NCBI RefSeq assembly: GCF_013409865.1
Contig: NZ_JACCBM010000001.1
Location: 1,054,001 to 1,118,000, forward strand
Reading direction: 5' to 3'
DNA length: 64,000 nt
Source of the DNA: Herbiconiux flava
GTDB lineage: Bacteria > Actinomycetota > Actinomycetes > Actinomycetales > Microbacteriaceae
The first letter of the stretch is position 1, and every line of letters begins with the position of its first letter. A program made the translations under genes and the position numbers. The notes beneath the pieces were generated by a model. That model did no database searches. It was not told where the DNA came from and saw only the letters and a list, made by a program, of their open reading frames with translations. This document shows, piece after piece, positions 24,409 through 33,364 of this stretch.

Positions 24409-25400
24409 GCACGATCGATCTGAGGGGCGTGGTCGAGGAGGCCGAGCGGGCCGTGGCCGCGCAGCGCCGAGGGGAGGGGTACGCGCGCTTCGCCGAGCGT
24501 GACGGCGGCAGCGACCGTGACGGGGGTCCCGACCTCTACGGCACGGCCGACGCCGTCGGGGTGTTCGCCACGCTGGGCCGGCTCGATCCCGACCCCGCGG
24601 TGCGCGATCGCCTGGCGGCCGCCGTCGTGGCGTTCCAGCAGCCCGACGGGCGCTTCGTCGACGACAGCCACGGAGTGCTGCACTCCACGGCCACCGCCGT
24701 CGGAGCCCTCCACCTGCTCGGACGCCCGGCCCCTCCGCCCGCCTTCCTCGAGCCCCTGTTCCAGCCGTCGGCCGTCGAGCCGTTCCTCGACGGCCTCGAC
24801 TGGGCCGATCCCTGGCTCGCCTCGCACGACGCCGCGGGTCTTCTCGCGGTCGCCGTCATGACCGGCCTCGACCGGCCCGGCTTCGTCACCGCGTACCTCT
24901 CGTGGCTCGACGCGCACGTCGACCCCGCCACCGGTCTGTGGCCCCGCGGCGGAATCGGGCGCCTGGAGGAGTGGCCCGGCCTCTTCGGCAACCTCGGATG
25001 CTCGTTCCACCTGCACTTCCTGCTGCGGCACCTGGGCCGCCCCATCCCACACGCGCCCCAGGTGGTCGACACCTGCCTCGAGCTCGCGAGCGGCACCCGC
25101 GCGGTCTTCGACGCCGGGTCCTGGGGCTACCCGCAGCTGGACTGGGCCTACTCCCTCTCCCGGGCTTCCCGCCAGTCAGGCCATCGCGTCGCGGAGACGC
25201 AGGAGGCGCTCCGCGCGCTCGCCCGTGCGCTGCAGCACGACCTCGAGCACGACGGCGCTCCCTCGGTCACGGGCTCGCACGACCTGCACACCGTCGGCGC
25301 GGTGACCGCCCTGGTCGCCGAGCTCTCCGCCGCCCTCGGCGACGAGCTGCGCACGGGGGCCGACCTCACGCCGACCACCGATCTGAGGCCCTTCATCTGA
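24405..25400 (+). CDS. Alpha/alpha-toroid (prenyltransferase/terpene-cyclase-like) protein
   Basis: A 331-residue soluble, mostly helical protein. FQQPDGRFVDDSHGVLHSTATAVGALHLLGR (about residues 77-107) looks like the repeated helix-turn of alpha/alpha-toroid domains found in prenyltransferases, squalene-hopene-type cyclases and some glycan enzymes; further repeats are WLDAHVDPATGLWPRGG and FDAGSWGYPQLDWAYSLSRA. No DXDD or DDXXD cyclase motif is seen. It is the last gene of the sugar operon, coupled by a 4-bp overlap to the MFS gene. It could be a glycan-active enzyme rather than a lipid cyclase; no function is assigned. Confidence 0.72.
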   Translation: MSTIDLRGVVEEAERAVAAQRRGEGYARFAERDGGSDRDGGPDLYGTADAVGVFATLGRLDPDPAVRDRLAAAVVAFQQPDGRFVDDSHGVLHSTATAVGALHLLGRPAPPPAFLEPLFQPSAVEPFLDGLDWADPWLASHDAAGLLAVAVMTGLDRPGFVTAYLSWLDAHVDPATGLWPRGGIGRLEEWPGLFGNLGCSFHLHFLLRHLGRPIPHAPQVVDTCLELASGTRAVFDAGSWGYPQLDWAYSLSRASRQSGHRVAETQEALRALARALQHDLEHDGAPSVTGSHDLHTVGAVTALVAELSAALGDELRTGADLTPTTDLRPFI

Positions 25401-25404
25401 CACT

Positions 25405-25434
25405 GGCCGGGCGTGATTCAGACCTGGCCCGGCC
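25405..25434. terminator. Hairpin between convergent genes
   Basis: GGCCGGGC (25405-25412) and GCCCGGCC (25427-25434) form a perfect 8-bp GC stem with a 14-base loop in the 45-bp gap between convergent genes. There is no T-tract, so it is a candidate bidirectional terminator rather than a classic intrinsic one. Confidence 0.5.
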
Positions 25435-25445
25435 TGACCGCTGCG

Positions 25446-26510
25446 TCAGGAGCCGGCCGGCTCGCGGGGCCGGGACAGCGCCGCGAGCGCCCGCTCGAGC
25501 GGCCCCTGCCCGAGGGTCGCCGTCCAGACGCTCGCGAACACCAGGCTGGCCGCGCTGAGCAGGGCGAACGGCAGCCAGGTGTCGGCGAGCGCTCCGCCCG
25601 AGCTCCGCCACACGGCCAGCGCCACGACGTGGGCGGTGTACACAGTGAGGGGCATCGCGCCCACGGCCTGCAGGGGCCACAGCACCGCTCCCGTCACCCG
25701 CCGCCAGCCGCTCGCCGATTCGGTGACCAGGAGCAGCGCTGCGATCAGCGCCACGGCGGCGCCGATCGCTCCGAGGTGCACGAGCAGCTCGGTCGAGAGG
25801 GGGCGCTCGCCGGGGCCGCCGGTCGCCCGCGGGGCCAGTGTCGCGAGGGCCAGCACTGCCCCGCCGCCGAGCAGCAGGAGCTGCGTGCTCCGGCGGCGCA
25901 GCGGGAACCGGGAGATCGCGAACCCGATGGTGAGGAAGCCGAACCAGAGCAGCAGCGGGTACTGTCCGATCGCCGCCCACTCGAACAGCTGGTTCAGCAC
26001 CAGGTTCCGGGCGAGCTCGTCGCGGGCGGTGATCGGCAGGGCGGCGGCGAGGGCCGAGCCGGCGAAGACGGCCGCCGCGGCGCCGGCCAGCAGCAGCGGG
26101 GTGCGCACCCGCAGGACGGGCAGCGCGATCAGGAACAGCACGCCCCAGGTGTCGAGCACCACAGCCACCCCGGAGGCCATGGTCTGCAGCACGAGACCGA
26201 GGGCGATCAAGGCCACCCCGCGCACCGCGATCTCACGGCGGATCTCCCGGTCGGAGAGCCCGCGGCGGTCGGTGCTCGCGACGAACAGCCCGAGTGCGAT
26301 CCCCCCGACGACGGCGAACAGCGTGCGCGGGCGCTCCCCGCCGCCCGCCACGGCGATCAGGTCGAGTGCGCCGGTCGGCAGCGTGGGCTGCACGTGCGCG
26401 ACGAACATCGTCAGCACGGCGATGCCGCGGGCGATGTCCACGGCGGGGATGCGGTGGGCCGCCCGGGCGGGGAGGCGGCGTGCAGGCGCAGGGGCGGTGG
26501 AGGTCGTCAC
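25446..26510 (-). CDS. DUF1624/DUF418-like membrane protein (putative acyltransferase)
   Basis: A 354-residue membrane protein with about 9-10 segments. The N-terminus RIPAVDIARGIAVLTMFVAHV (about residues 20-40) matches the heparan-alpha-glucosaminide acetyltransferase-like (DUF1624) catalytic start, with His in the first segment; the C-terminal half (MPLTVYTAHVVALAVW) resembles DUF418. It may transfer acetyl groups to an envelope sugar, but the activity of these bacterial proteins is largely untested. It is a single gene, convergent with the sugar operon. Confidence 0.75.
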   Translation of the reverse strand: MTTSTAPAPARRLPARAAHRIPAVDIARGIAVLTMFVAHVQPTLPTGALDLIAVAGGGERPRTLFAVVGGIALGLFVASTDRRGLSDREIRREIAVRGVALIALGLVLQTMASGVAVVLDTWGVLFLIALPVLRVRTPLLLAGAAAAVFAGSALAAALPITARDELARNLVLNQLFEWAAIGQYPLLLWFGFLTIGFAISRFPLRRRSTQLLLLGGGAVLALATLAPRATGGPGERPLSTELLVHLGAIGAAVALIAALLLVTESASGWRRVTGAVLWPLQAVGAMPLTVYTAHVVALAVWRSSGGALADTWLPFALLSAASLVFASVWTATLGQGPLERALAALSRPREPAGS

Positions 26511-26634
26511 CCCTCCGATCCTCCGGGTGCCGGCCGGCCGGCACCCTCGCCCGCCCGGCGCCCGTCGTCGAGATGACGGGCGGTGTCGCCGGAGTGACCT
26601 TCCGGGAGCGACCTGCTCGACACGCCCGGCCGGC

Positions 26635-28410
26635 TCAGCAGGTCGTGAGCGACGCCACCCCGTCCTCGAGCGACACCGGTCCGCCGAGCAGCGTGACCTT
26701 CGTGTTGGAGAAGGATCGGAAGCTCGCCTTCACGTCGGCCGGCACGCAGTTCTGCGGCACGACGAGCAGGGGCGCGCCGAGGGCTCCGGCGTAGGCGGAG
26801 CCGGCCAGGGCGTCGGGGAAGTTCACGCCCGTGGCCAGGAAGACCCGGTCGCTCGTGCCGTACGCGTCGTCGTTCACGGCGAGGGCCGTCTCGTAGCGGT
26901 CGTCGCCGGCGAGCCGCTTCACCGAGACGCCGGGCAGTGCGTCGAGCGAGGAGGCGACGCCCGCCGAGACGGTGTTCGGCCCGCCCGCGATCGCGACCGT
27001 CGAGACCTCGAGGCTCTTCAGCGTCGCCGCGGTGGCCGAGTCGATCGACGAGGCGCCGCCGTTCACGAGGATGACCGGCCGCCCGAGGGCCCCGCCGGCG
27101 CCGCTCGCGCTCAGGGCGTCGGGGAAGTTCAGGCCGGTGGCGACGTAGGCTCCGGATGCTCCTCCCGGGAACGCGTAGGCGGCGAGGCCCCGCGACACGG
27201 CGAACCGGTCCGCCCCGTCGATGCGCTTCACGGAGTTCGTCAGCTTCGACACCTGCTGCTGCACGGCGCCGGACACGGCGTTCGTGCCGCCGACGATGAC
27301 GACCTTGGAGGGCTCGAGCCGCACGATCTCGGCCCGCACCTCGTCGGGCAGCGCATCCGGGGTCGTCAGGAGCAGGGGGCCGTGCGCCGCCACCGCCGCG
27401 GGGCCGGCCGAGAGGGCGTCGGCGTAGCCGGTGCCGGTGGCGAGGTAGACCGTCTTCGCGCCATCGGGGTAGGCCTTCTTCGAGATCGCGACGGCGCCCT
27501 CGAAGCGGTCGTCGCCCTGGATGCGGTCGACGTCGATGTGCGGGAACCCGAACCAGTCGGTGTAGACGAACCAGAAGTTGAGGTTGCCGATGCTCGAGCA
27601 CCGGTTGCCGTCGCTGCCCGTCACCTTGGCCGCGTCGTTGGGTTGATACGGCGTGTACGAGTAGAGGGCCGCGGTCGCCACCGTTCGGAGGGTGATCGTG
27701 GCCGCGCCGCAGCCGGAGTTCGGCGAGTAGTCGATGGACGTCGGGGTGCCCACGGGGAAGCGGGGGTCGGTGCGGTAGTCCTTCAGCTGGCGGGCCGCGT
27801 TGTAGACCTGCAGGAAGAAGCCCTTGTAAGCGGGGTCGCAGCTCGAGGTGTCGGGGCATCCGTAGCCGGTGGCCTGGTCGTAGGAGGCGTTGCTCGGGTC
27901 GTTGCTCAGCACGACCGAGGACTCCTTCTGGATCAGCGCGAGCAGCGCTTTCTGGCTCACGCCGCAGGCCTTGCCCGAGGCCGCGATCATGGCCGAGGCC
28001 TTCGTGTAGCCGGCGGGGACGGCGGTGCAGTCGTTGTTCGCGGGCTGCGCGGGCGAGGCCGAGAAGGAGCGGATGTCGATGCAGTTCGTGCTCGCGCACT
28101 GCGGGGTGTTCTTCACCAGGAAGTCCTGCACCTGGTCGGCGCTCATCGCGCCGCCGTCGTACATCTTCTTGTCGGTGATGATGTCGTCGTTGCGGAAGCT
28201 CGCCACGCTGCCGGCCGCGAGGTAGGCCTCGAACTCCGGGGACGGGGACGGGGGCGGCGTCTCGGCGGCCGCACTCGGCGTCGGCGTCTCGGCCGCGACG
28301 GACGGGGCGGGAGACGGGGACGGCGACGTCTCGGTGGCGGCAGCGGGCGCGGCGGCCGCCGTGAGGAGAGCGGCGACGAGCGACAGCGACCAGAGCATCC
28401 GGAATCTCAT
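26635..28410 (-). CDS. Cell-wall-binding (CWB2) protein with transglycosylase-like domain
   Basis: A 591-residue exported protein: signal peptide to about residue 25, a Pro/Ser/Thr linker (27-58), then an N-terminal domain of about 230 residues seen in many actinobacterial secreted proteins (often labelled hemagglutinin-like). It carries CGVSQKALLALIQKESSVV with a Glu in the place of a lysozyme/transglycosylase acid, TGYGCPDTSSCD, and YSYTPYQPNDAA, and several Cys. Residues about 295-591 hold three CWB2 repeats (RIQGDDRFEGAVAIS; YADALSAGPAAV; FPDALSASGAGG; FPDALAGSAYAG), which bind cell-wall polymer noncovalently. A wall-remodelling role is inferred. Confidence 0.85.
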   Translation of the reverse strand: MRFRMLWSLSLVAALLTAAAAPAAATETSPSPSPAPSVAAETPTPSAAAETPPPSPSPEFEAYLAAGSVASFRNDDIITDKKMYDGGAMSADQVQDFLVKNTPQCASTNCIDIRSFSASPAQPANNDCTAVPAGYTKASAMIAASGKACGVSQKALLALIQKESSVVLSNDPSNASYDQATGYGCPDTSSCDPAYKGFFLQVYNAARQLKDYRTDPRFPVGTPTSIDYSPNSGCGAATITLRTVATAALYSYTPYQPNDAAKVTGSDGNRCSSIGNLNFWFVYTDWFGFPHIDVDRIQGDDRFEGAVAISKKAYPDGAKTVYLATGTGYADALSAGPAAVAAHGPLLLTTPDALPDEVRAEIVRLEPSKVVIVGGTNAVSGAVQQQVSKLTNSVKRIDGADRFAVSRGLAAYAFPGGASGAYVATGLNFPDALSASGAGGALGRPVILVNGGASSIDSATAATLKSLEVSTVAIAGGPNTVSAGVASSLDALPGVSVKRLAGDDRYETALAVNDDAYGTSDRVFLATGVNFPDALAGSAYAGALGAPLLVVPQNCVPADVKASFRSFSNTKVTLLGGPVSLEDGVASLTTC

Positions 28411-28430
28411 GGGGGAACGCTAGCCGTCAT

Positions 28431-28442
28431 CGACAGCTGTCG
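28431..28442. promoter_or_regulatory. 12-bp palindrome upstream of the CWB2 gene
   Basis: CGACAGCTGTCG is a perfect palindrome 21 bp before the ATG at 28410. On the minus strand TTCCGA, 17 bases, TAGCGT can be read across it as a weak promoter ending close to the start codon. It may be an operator; no regulator is linked. Confidence 0.35.
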
Positions 28443-28481
28443 GAAGAGACGCGAGGTGAACTCCCGGTCAGAACGGTGCGG

Positions 28482-28811
28482 TCAGTACTCGTCGCCCAGG
28501 GCCGGCGCCGAGGCATCGGGGTCGGGCTGAGCGCGGGCCGGCCGCAGCCGTGCCGTCTTCTCCTGCATCGACGTGACGGCATCGGGATCGTCGAGGTCGA
28601 CGTCACGATCCAGCGCCGGAGCCGCGAAGAGCTGGCTCGCCGGGCCGATCAGCAGCCGAACCGTGCCGCGCAGACCCTCGTCGGAGAGGGCCGGCACGAC
28701 GACCAGATCGGACTTGCCCACATCGGCCAGAGCTTGGGCGTATTCGACGACCGCGTCGCAGATGGCGTCACTCAGCAGAATGAACCCACCCGCGTAGAAG
28801 AGCTTCTGCAT
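28482..28811 (-). CDS. Conserved hypothetical protein divergent from lpdA
   Basis: A 109-residue soluble acidic protein beginning [37 protein letters not shown], with [11 protein letters not shown] in the middle and a polar, disordered-looking C-terminus. The ATG at 28811 follows GGAGAG closely; an upstream in-frame ATG at 28913 would overlap lpdA and adds non-conserved sequence. No domain is recognised. The position beside lpdA suggests nothing more than a shared intergenic promoter region. Confidence 0.65.
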   Translation of the reverse strand: MQKLFYAGGFILLSDAICDAVVEYAQALADVGKSDLVVVPALSDEGLRGTVRLLIGPASQLFAAPALDRDVDLDDPDAVTSMQEKTARLRPARAQPDPDASAPALGDEY

Positions 28812-28911
28812 CTCTCCATACTCCCCCCATCCGGCGAGTTCGCCAGGGGCGACTAGTGTCGATAGCAGGCCGAGAAGCCTCATCCCCACTGTTCTTCCCC
28901 GAAGGAGATCC

Positions 28912-30312
28912 ATGTCCTCGCACTACGACGTCGTCGTCCTCGGAGCCGGCCCCGGCGGCTATGTCGCCGCCATCCGTGCCGCCCAGCTGGGCAAGAAGGT
29001 GGCCGTGATCGAGTCGCAGTACTGGGGCGGGGTCTGCCTCAACGTCGGCTGCATCCCGTCGAAGGCGCTGCTCCGCAACGCCGAGCTGGCGCACATCTTC
29101 CACCACCAGGCCGAGCAGTTCGGCATGTCGGGCCAGGTCGACTTCGACTTCGGCGTCGCCTTCGATCGCAGCCGCTCGGTGGCCGACGGTCGCGTCAAGG
29201 GCGTGCACTTCCTGATGAAGAAGAACGGCATCACCGAGATCGACGGCCGCGGCTCGTTCCAGGATGCGCACACGATCGAGGTCATCCTCGGCGCGGGCGG
29301 CACCGAGACCGTCACCTTCGACGACGCCATCATCGCGACCGGCAGCACCGTGCGGCTCCTCCCCGGCGTCGAGCTGAGCGACAACGTCGTGACGTACGAG
29401 ACCCAGATCCTCACCCGCGAGCTGCCCGGTTCGATGGTGATCGTGGGCGCCGGTGCCATCGGCATGGAGTTCGCCTACGTGCTGAAGAACTACGGCGTCG
29501 ACGTCACCATCGTCGAGTTCCTCGACCGCGCGCTCCCCAACGAGGACGCGGACGTCTCGAAGGAGATCGCCAAGCAGTACAAGAAGCTCGGCGTGAACAT
29601 CCTGACCTCCACCAAGGTCGAGACCGTCGTCGACGACGGCTCGCAGGTGACGGTGACCTACACGGCGAAGGACGGCTCGCAGGGAACGCTCGTCGCCGAC
29701 AAGGTGCTGATGTCGATCGGCTTCGCGCCCCGCGTCGAGGGCTTCGGCCTCGAGACGACCGGCGTGCAGCTGACCGAGCGCGGCGCCATCGCGATCGACG
29801 ACTTCATGCGCACGAACGTCGAGAACATCTACGCCATCGGCGACGTCACCGCGAAGCTGCAGCTCGCCCACGTGGCCGAGGCCCAGGGCGTGGTGGCGGC
29901 CGAGACGATCGCCGGCGCCGAGACCCAGTCGCTCGGCGACTACCGCATGATGCCGCGTGCCACCTTCTGCCAGCCGCAGGTCGCCTCGTTCGGCCTCACC
30001 GAGCAGCAGGCCCGCGACGAGGGCCACGAGCTGCTCGTGTCGAAGTTCCCGTTCACCGCGAACGGCAAGGCCCACGGCCTCGGCGAGCCGACCGGCTTCG
30101 TCAAGCTGATCGCGGATGCCCGGTACGGCGAGCTGCTCGGAGCCCACCTCATCGGCCCCGACGTCTCCGAGCTGCTGCCCGAGCTGACGCTGGCGCAGAA
30201 GTGGGATCTCACCGCCACCGAGCTGGCCCGCAACGTGCACACGCACCCCACGCTGAGCGAGGCGCTGCAGGAGGGCTTCCACGGCCTCACCGGCCACATG
30301 ATCAACATGTGA
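28912..30312 (+). CDS. lpdA: Dihydrolipoyl dehydrogenase
   Basis: A 466-residue E3 flavoprotein that reoxidises lipoamide in the pyruvate and 2-oxoglutarate dehydrogenase complexes using NAD+. FAD site [10 protein letters not shown] (residues 11-20), redox disulfide Cys42/Cys47 in [12 protein letters not shown] site [13 protein letters not shown], second FAD motif [20 protein letters not shown], and the C-terminal catalytic His-Glu in HTHPTLSE. Length is standard. AGGAGA precedes the ATG at 28912. It stands alone, as usual for lpdA in this group, and is a good housekeeping anchor. Confidence 0.96.
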   Translation: MSSHYDVVVLGAGPGGYVAAIRAAQLGKKVAVIESQYWGGVCLNVGCIPSKALLRNAELAHIFHHQAEQFGMSGQVDFDFGVAFDRSRSVADGRVKGVHFLMKKNGITEIDGRGSFQDAHTIEVILGAGGTETVTFDDAIIATGSTVRLLPGVELSDNVVTYETQILTRELPGSMVIVGAGAIGMEFAYVLKNYGVDVTIVEFLDRALPNEDADVSKEIAKQYKKLGVNILTSTKVETVVDDGSQVTVTYTAKDGSQGTLVADKVLMSIGFAPRVEGFGLETTGVQLTERGAIAIDDFMRTNVENIYAIGDVTAKLQLAHVAEAQGVVAAETIAGAETQSLGDYRMMPRATFCQPQVASFGLTEQQARDEGHELLVSKFPFTANGKAHGLGEPTGFVKLIADARYGELLGAHLIGPDVSELLPELTLAQKWDLTATELARNVHTHPTLSEALQEGFHGLTGHMINM

Positions 30313-30349
30313 TCCGGTGCGGCATCGCCGGGCGTGGCAGGCTCGTGGG

Positions 30350-31582
30350 GTGAACCCGCCCGCCGAGTCGCCCGCCTGGCGCGGCTTCGAGCGCGGCGAG
30401 CGGGCCTACGCGCGCATCGTCGTGGCCCTCTTCGCGGCCGGTTTCGCCACCTTCGCGCAGATCTTCGACGCGCAGGCGGTGCTGCCCGCCCTCGGCCGTG
30501 AGCTGGGCGTGCCGGCGGCCGGTGCCGCGCTGACGGTCTCGGCGACCACCATCGGCCTGGCGATCTCGGTGCTGCCCTGGGCCTCCGTCGCCGACCGCAT
30601 CGGCCGCATCGCGGCCATGAAGATCTCGCTGGTCTCGGCCACGCTGCTCTCGCTGCTGGTGCCGCTGATGCCCGGTTTCGAGTCGGTGCTCGTGATGCGC
30701 GGGCTCGTCGGCCTCGCGCTGGGGGCGGTGCCGGCGATCGCGGTCGCCTACCTCGCCGAGGAGCTGCACGGCTCCTGGGTCGGCGTGGCCGCCGGCACCT
30801 ACGTGGCGGGCAACACGATCGGCGGCATCGCCGGCCGGCTGGTGGCCGGGCCGCTGTCGGAGGTCGTCGGCTGGCGGTCCGGGCTGCTGGCCGTGTCGGT
30901 GCTCGGTGCGGTCGCCGCGGCGACCTTCTTCGTGCTGGTGCCCGCGGCGCGGGGGTTCGTGCGCGTGCGGGAGGTCGCCGTGCCGCTGCGCACGCGCATC
31001 CTGTTCCAGCTCAGGGACCCGGTGATGCTCGCGCTGTACGCGGTGGGGTTCCTGCTGATGGGGGCGTTCTCGGCTGTCTACAACTACCTCGGCTTCCATC
31101 TGACGGGGGCGCCCTTCCTCGTGCCGGAGACCCTCGTCAGCCTGCTCTTCGTCGCCTACCTCTCGGGCACGGTGGCGAGCCGGGTCTCGGGCGGGCTCGG
31201 GCAGCGCATCGGCTACCTGCGCGTGATGCTCGGCGGCATCGCCGTCATGGTGGCCGGGCTGGTGCTGCTGTTCAGCGACTCGCTCGCCGTCGTGATCGTG
31301 GGGCTCGTGGTGTTCACGGTCGGCTGCTTCAGCGCGCATCCGGTCGCCAGCGGACTGAGCGGGCGCTGGGCCCAGCTCGGCCGCGGCCAGTCGACGGCGC
31401 TCTACCAGCTCGCCTGGCTGAGCGGAACGGCGTTCTTCGGCTGGGCCGTGGGGGTCGTCTACGACGGGGCGGGGTGGTCGGCGACGCTTCTCACGGTGCT
31501 CGGGATGTGCGGGGCGGCGGCGCTCGCCGCGGGCGTCGGCATCGGGCTGCTGGGGCGGCGGAGGCCGGTGCCGCCGGCCTGA
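30350..31582 (+). CDS. MFS transporter, YnfM-like
   Basis: A 410-residue membrane protein with about 12 segments: AGFATFAQIFDAQAVLPALGRELGV, then SVADRIGRIAAMKISLVSATLL (motif A) and MRGLVGLALGAVPAIAVAYLAEELHGSW, typical of YnfM-type MFS carriers. Substrate unknown. The GTG at 30350 is preferred because CAGGCT ends six bases upstream (a leaderless pattern seen elsewhere in this window); an in-frame GTG at 30317 is possible. It is 37 bp after lpdA and may be partly read through. Confidence 0.82.
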   Translation: MNPPAESPAWRGFERGERAYARIVVALFAAGFATFAQIFDAQAVLPALGRELGVPAAGAALTVSATTIGLAISVLPWASVADRIGRIAAMKISLVSATLLSLLVPLMPGFESVLVMRGLVGLALGAVPAIAVAYLAEELHGSWVGVAAGTYVAGNTIGGIAGRLVAGPLSEVVGWRSGLLAVSVLGAVAAATFFVLVPAARGFVRVREVAVPLRTRILFQLRDPVMLALYAVGFLLMGAFSAVYNYLGFHLTGAPFLVPETLVSLLFVAYLSGTVASRVSGGLGQRIGYLRVMLGGIAVMVAGLVLLFSDSLAVVIVGLVVFTVGCFSAHPVASGLSGRWAQLGRGQSTALYQLAWLSGTAFFGWAVGVVYDGAGWSATLLTVLGMCGAAALAAGVGIGLLGRRRPVPPA

Positions 31583-31651
31583 GCTCGCGCTGCCGTCCCA
31601 GGCCTCCCGCTCCTCCGCTCGACTCCGTCGGCGCGCAGCCGGGCCGCGACG

Positions 31652-32008
31652 TCACGGGGCGGGGGTGGGGGTGGGCGCCTCCGCGTCGACCAGGCGCACG
31701 GTGACCGCGATGACGACCGGGGGCGCGAGCGTCGGCTCGTTTTCGATCGCGTGGCGGAGGAGCTCGCCGACGCGGCGGAGGGTGGCCGGCGCCGGGAGCG
31801 CGTCGGCGGCGGCGATCTGCGCGCGCACCGTCACGACCCCGAGGGCTCGCTCGACGTCGACGTACGAACCCGGGGGCCGCAGCTCGAGGGTCTCGGCCAC
31901 CACCTCGGCCGCGGCCTCGAGCGGCGGCTGGGCGGGATAGACCGCGGTCACGCCCTCGGCGGCGCGCACCAGAGCGTTCAGGCGCTGCGAGAGCTCGGCG
32001 TCAGACAT
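31652..32008 (-). CDS. Small protein of the sigma/Asp23 operon
   Basis: A 118-residue soluble protein with the pattern of the Asp23/Gls24 fold: SYVDVERALGVVTVRAQIAAADALPAPATLRRVGELLRHAIENE, that is, strands VDV/VTVRAQIA followed by a helix, ending in an Ala/Pro/Thr tail. It may be a diverged Asp23-like partner of the preceding gene. The ATG at 32008 overlaps the upstream stop by 8 bp. Confidence is good for the gene, low for the family. Confidence 0.7.
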   Translation of the reverse strand: MSDAELSQRLNALVRAAEGVTAVYPAQPPLEAAAEVVAETLELRPPGSYVDVERALGVVTVRAQIAAADALPAPATLRRVGELLRHAIENEPTLAPPVVIAVTVRLVDAEAPTPTPAP

Positions 32009-32603
32009 CGGCGGCACCGCCCCTCGGGTGGACGTCGTCCACCGCCACGTCGACGGCTCCGACCACGAGCTCGGTGTGCCGGGCGAGCTCGGCGCGCACC
32101 CGGTGGCGCAGTCGCTCGACGGTCGCGCCGATCGGCAGGCCGTACTCGATCGCGCAGCTGAGGTCGAGGCGGATCACCGCCCCCGGCTCGTCGACGTCGC
32201 CGTCCAGCCGGCAGCGGCCCATCACCACCCCGCCGAGGGTGTCGCCCGCGCGCCGCACGATGCCGCGCACGGCCGCCTCGGTCAGGGTGAGTCGCAGCGC
32301 GGGGTCCGGATGCGCGACCGGCACGTCCCGTCCCGAGACGATCTCGGCGCGGATGATCTCCAGCAGCCCGGCGATCCACAGCTCGTCGCGGGCGGGCTCG
32401 CTCTCGGCCTGCCGGCTCAGCAGCCCGGTCGACAGGCCGGCCAGCCGGCTCAGGTTCGCGAGCGCGAGGCGGCAGCCCGCGGATCCCTCGATCGAGGGGT
32501 CGAACGGCGTGCGGCCGCGGTCGAGGTACTCGCCCAGCTCGGCCAGGGTGTGGCCGTCGAGCCCGGGCTCGGGGGCGGAGGCGGCGGAGCGGTCGGGGGT
32601 CAT
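32001..32603 (-). CDS. Asp23/Gls24-family envelope stress protein
   Basis: A 200-residue protein. The first ~95 residues are helical, with GCRLALANLSRLAGLSTGLLSRQ; the C-terminal part LTEAAVRGIVRRAGDTLGGVVMG...VIRLDLSCAIEYGLPIGATVERLRHRVRAELARHTELVVGAVDVAVDDV follows the Asp23 (DUF322) pattern. Asp23 proteins associate with membranes and respond to alkaline or envelope stress. The ATG at 32603 lies over the sigma stop (ATGA) with GGAGG seven bases upstream, inside the sigma gene. A GTG at 32609 is a less likely start. Confidence 0.8.
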   Translation of the reverse strand: MTPDRSAASAPEPGLDGHTLAELGEYLDRGRTPFDPSIEGSAGCRLALANLSRLAGLSTGLLSRQAESEPARDELWIAGLLEIIRAEIVSGRDVPVAHPDPALRLTLTEAAVRGIVRRAGDTLGGVVMGRCRLDGDVDEPGAVIRLDLSCAIEYGLPIGATVERLRHRVRAELARHTELVVGAVDVAVDDVHPRGGAADV

Positions 32604-33232
32604 CGCCACGCCTCCATCTCCCGCAGCAGGGACTGCCGCGCCCGGGCGAGCAGCCCGCGCACGGTCGACACGGGCAGGCCGAGGGCCTCGGCGATCTCCT
32701 GGTAGCGGTAGCCGCCGATCTCACGAAGCAGCCAACACCGCTGCTGCTCCGGCGGCAAGCGGTTCAGCGCCAGCCACATCGCGTCGAACTGCAGTCGCGT
32801 CTCGACGATGCGGTCGGGGGAGGAGGCGTCGGGAGCGGGCGGATCCCAGTCGTCGATGTCGTCGTGGCTGCGGCGGACGCGCATCCGGTCGATGGCCTTG
32901 GAGCTGACGATGCGCATCAGCCAGGCCCGCACGTGCTCGGGTCTGTCGAGGTCGGCGAGCCGGCGCCAGCCGATCAGGAACGACTCCTGCACCACGTCGT
33001 CGGCTTCGCCGTCGCTGCCGAGAAGACGCGAGGCGTAGACGCGCATCAGTGGTCCGTGCCGCCGGGCGAGCTGGGCGAACGCCTGCACGTCGCCGTCGAC
33101 CGCGCGTGCCGCGAGGAGGGCGTCGTCGGCCGTGAGCAGGGCGTCGTGCTCGATGATGTCCGCCTCTCTCCCGGGTCCAGGGCTCCCCGGTGAGAGTCCC
33201 TCGGAGTGCCTATCACCGTCGGCCCGGAACAC
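32600..33232 (-). CDS. ECF-type RNA polymerase sigma factor
   Basis: About 210 residues. Region 2: AFAQLARRHGPLMRVYASRLLGSDGEADDVVQESFLIGWRRLADLDRPEHVRAWLMRIVSSKAIDRMR; region 4: LNRLPPEQQRCWLLREIGGYRYQEIAEALGLPVSTVRGLLARARQSLLREM. The start is uncertain: no ATG lies close, and the GTG at 33232 adds about 20 non-conserved residues before region 2. It is first in a three-gene operon with two Asp23-like proteins and lacks an anti-sigma gene, so the Asp23 partners may control it or be its targets. Confidence 0.83.
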   Translation of the reverse strand: MFRADGDRHSEGLSPGSPGPGREADIIEHDALLTADDALLAARAVDGDVQAFAQLARRHGPLMRVYASRLLGSDGEADDVVQESFLIGWRRLADLDRPEHVRAWLMRIVSSKAIDRMRVRRSHDDIDDWDPPAPDASSPDRIVETRLQFDAMWLALNRLPPEQQRCWLLREIGGYRYQEIAEALGLPVSTVRGLLARARQSLLREMEAWR

Positions 33233-33364
33233 GACCCGAATATGTCCGTGCAGCGAAAGTCGTGACGAAACGTTCGTTCTCCACGTCTTATCTGTGACCG
33301 CGTGTCTGCGACCCCGCAGACGGCTGCCGGGCAGACCCGCCCCGGGGGCCGCGCGGTGCGTGAG

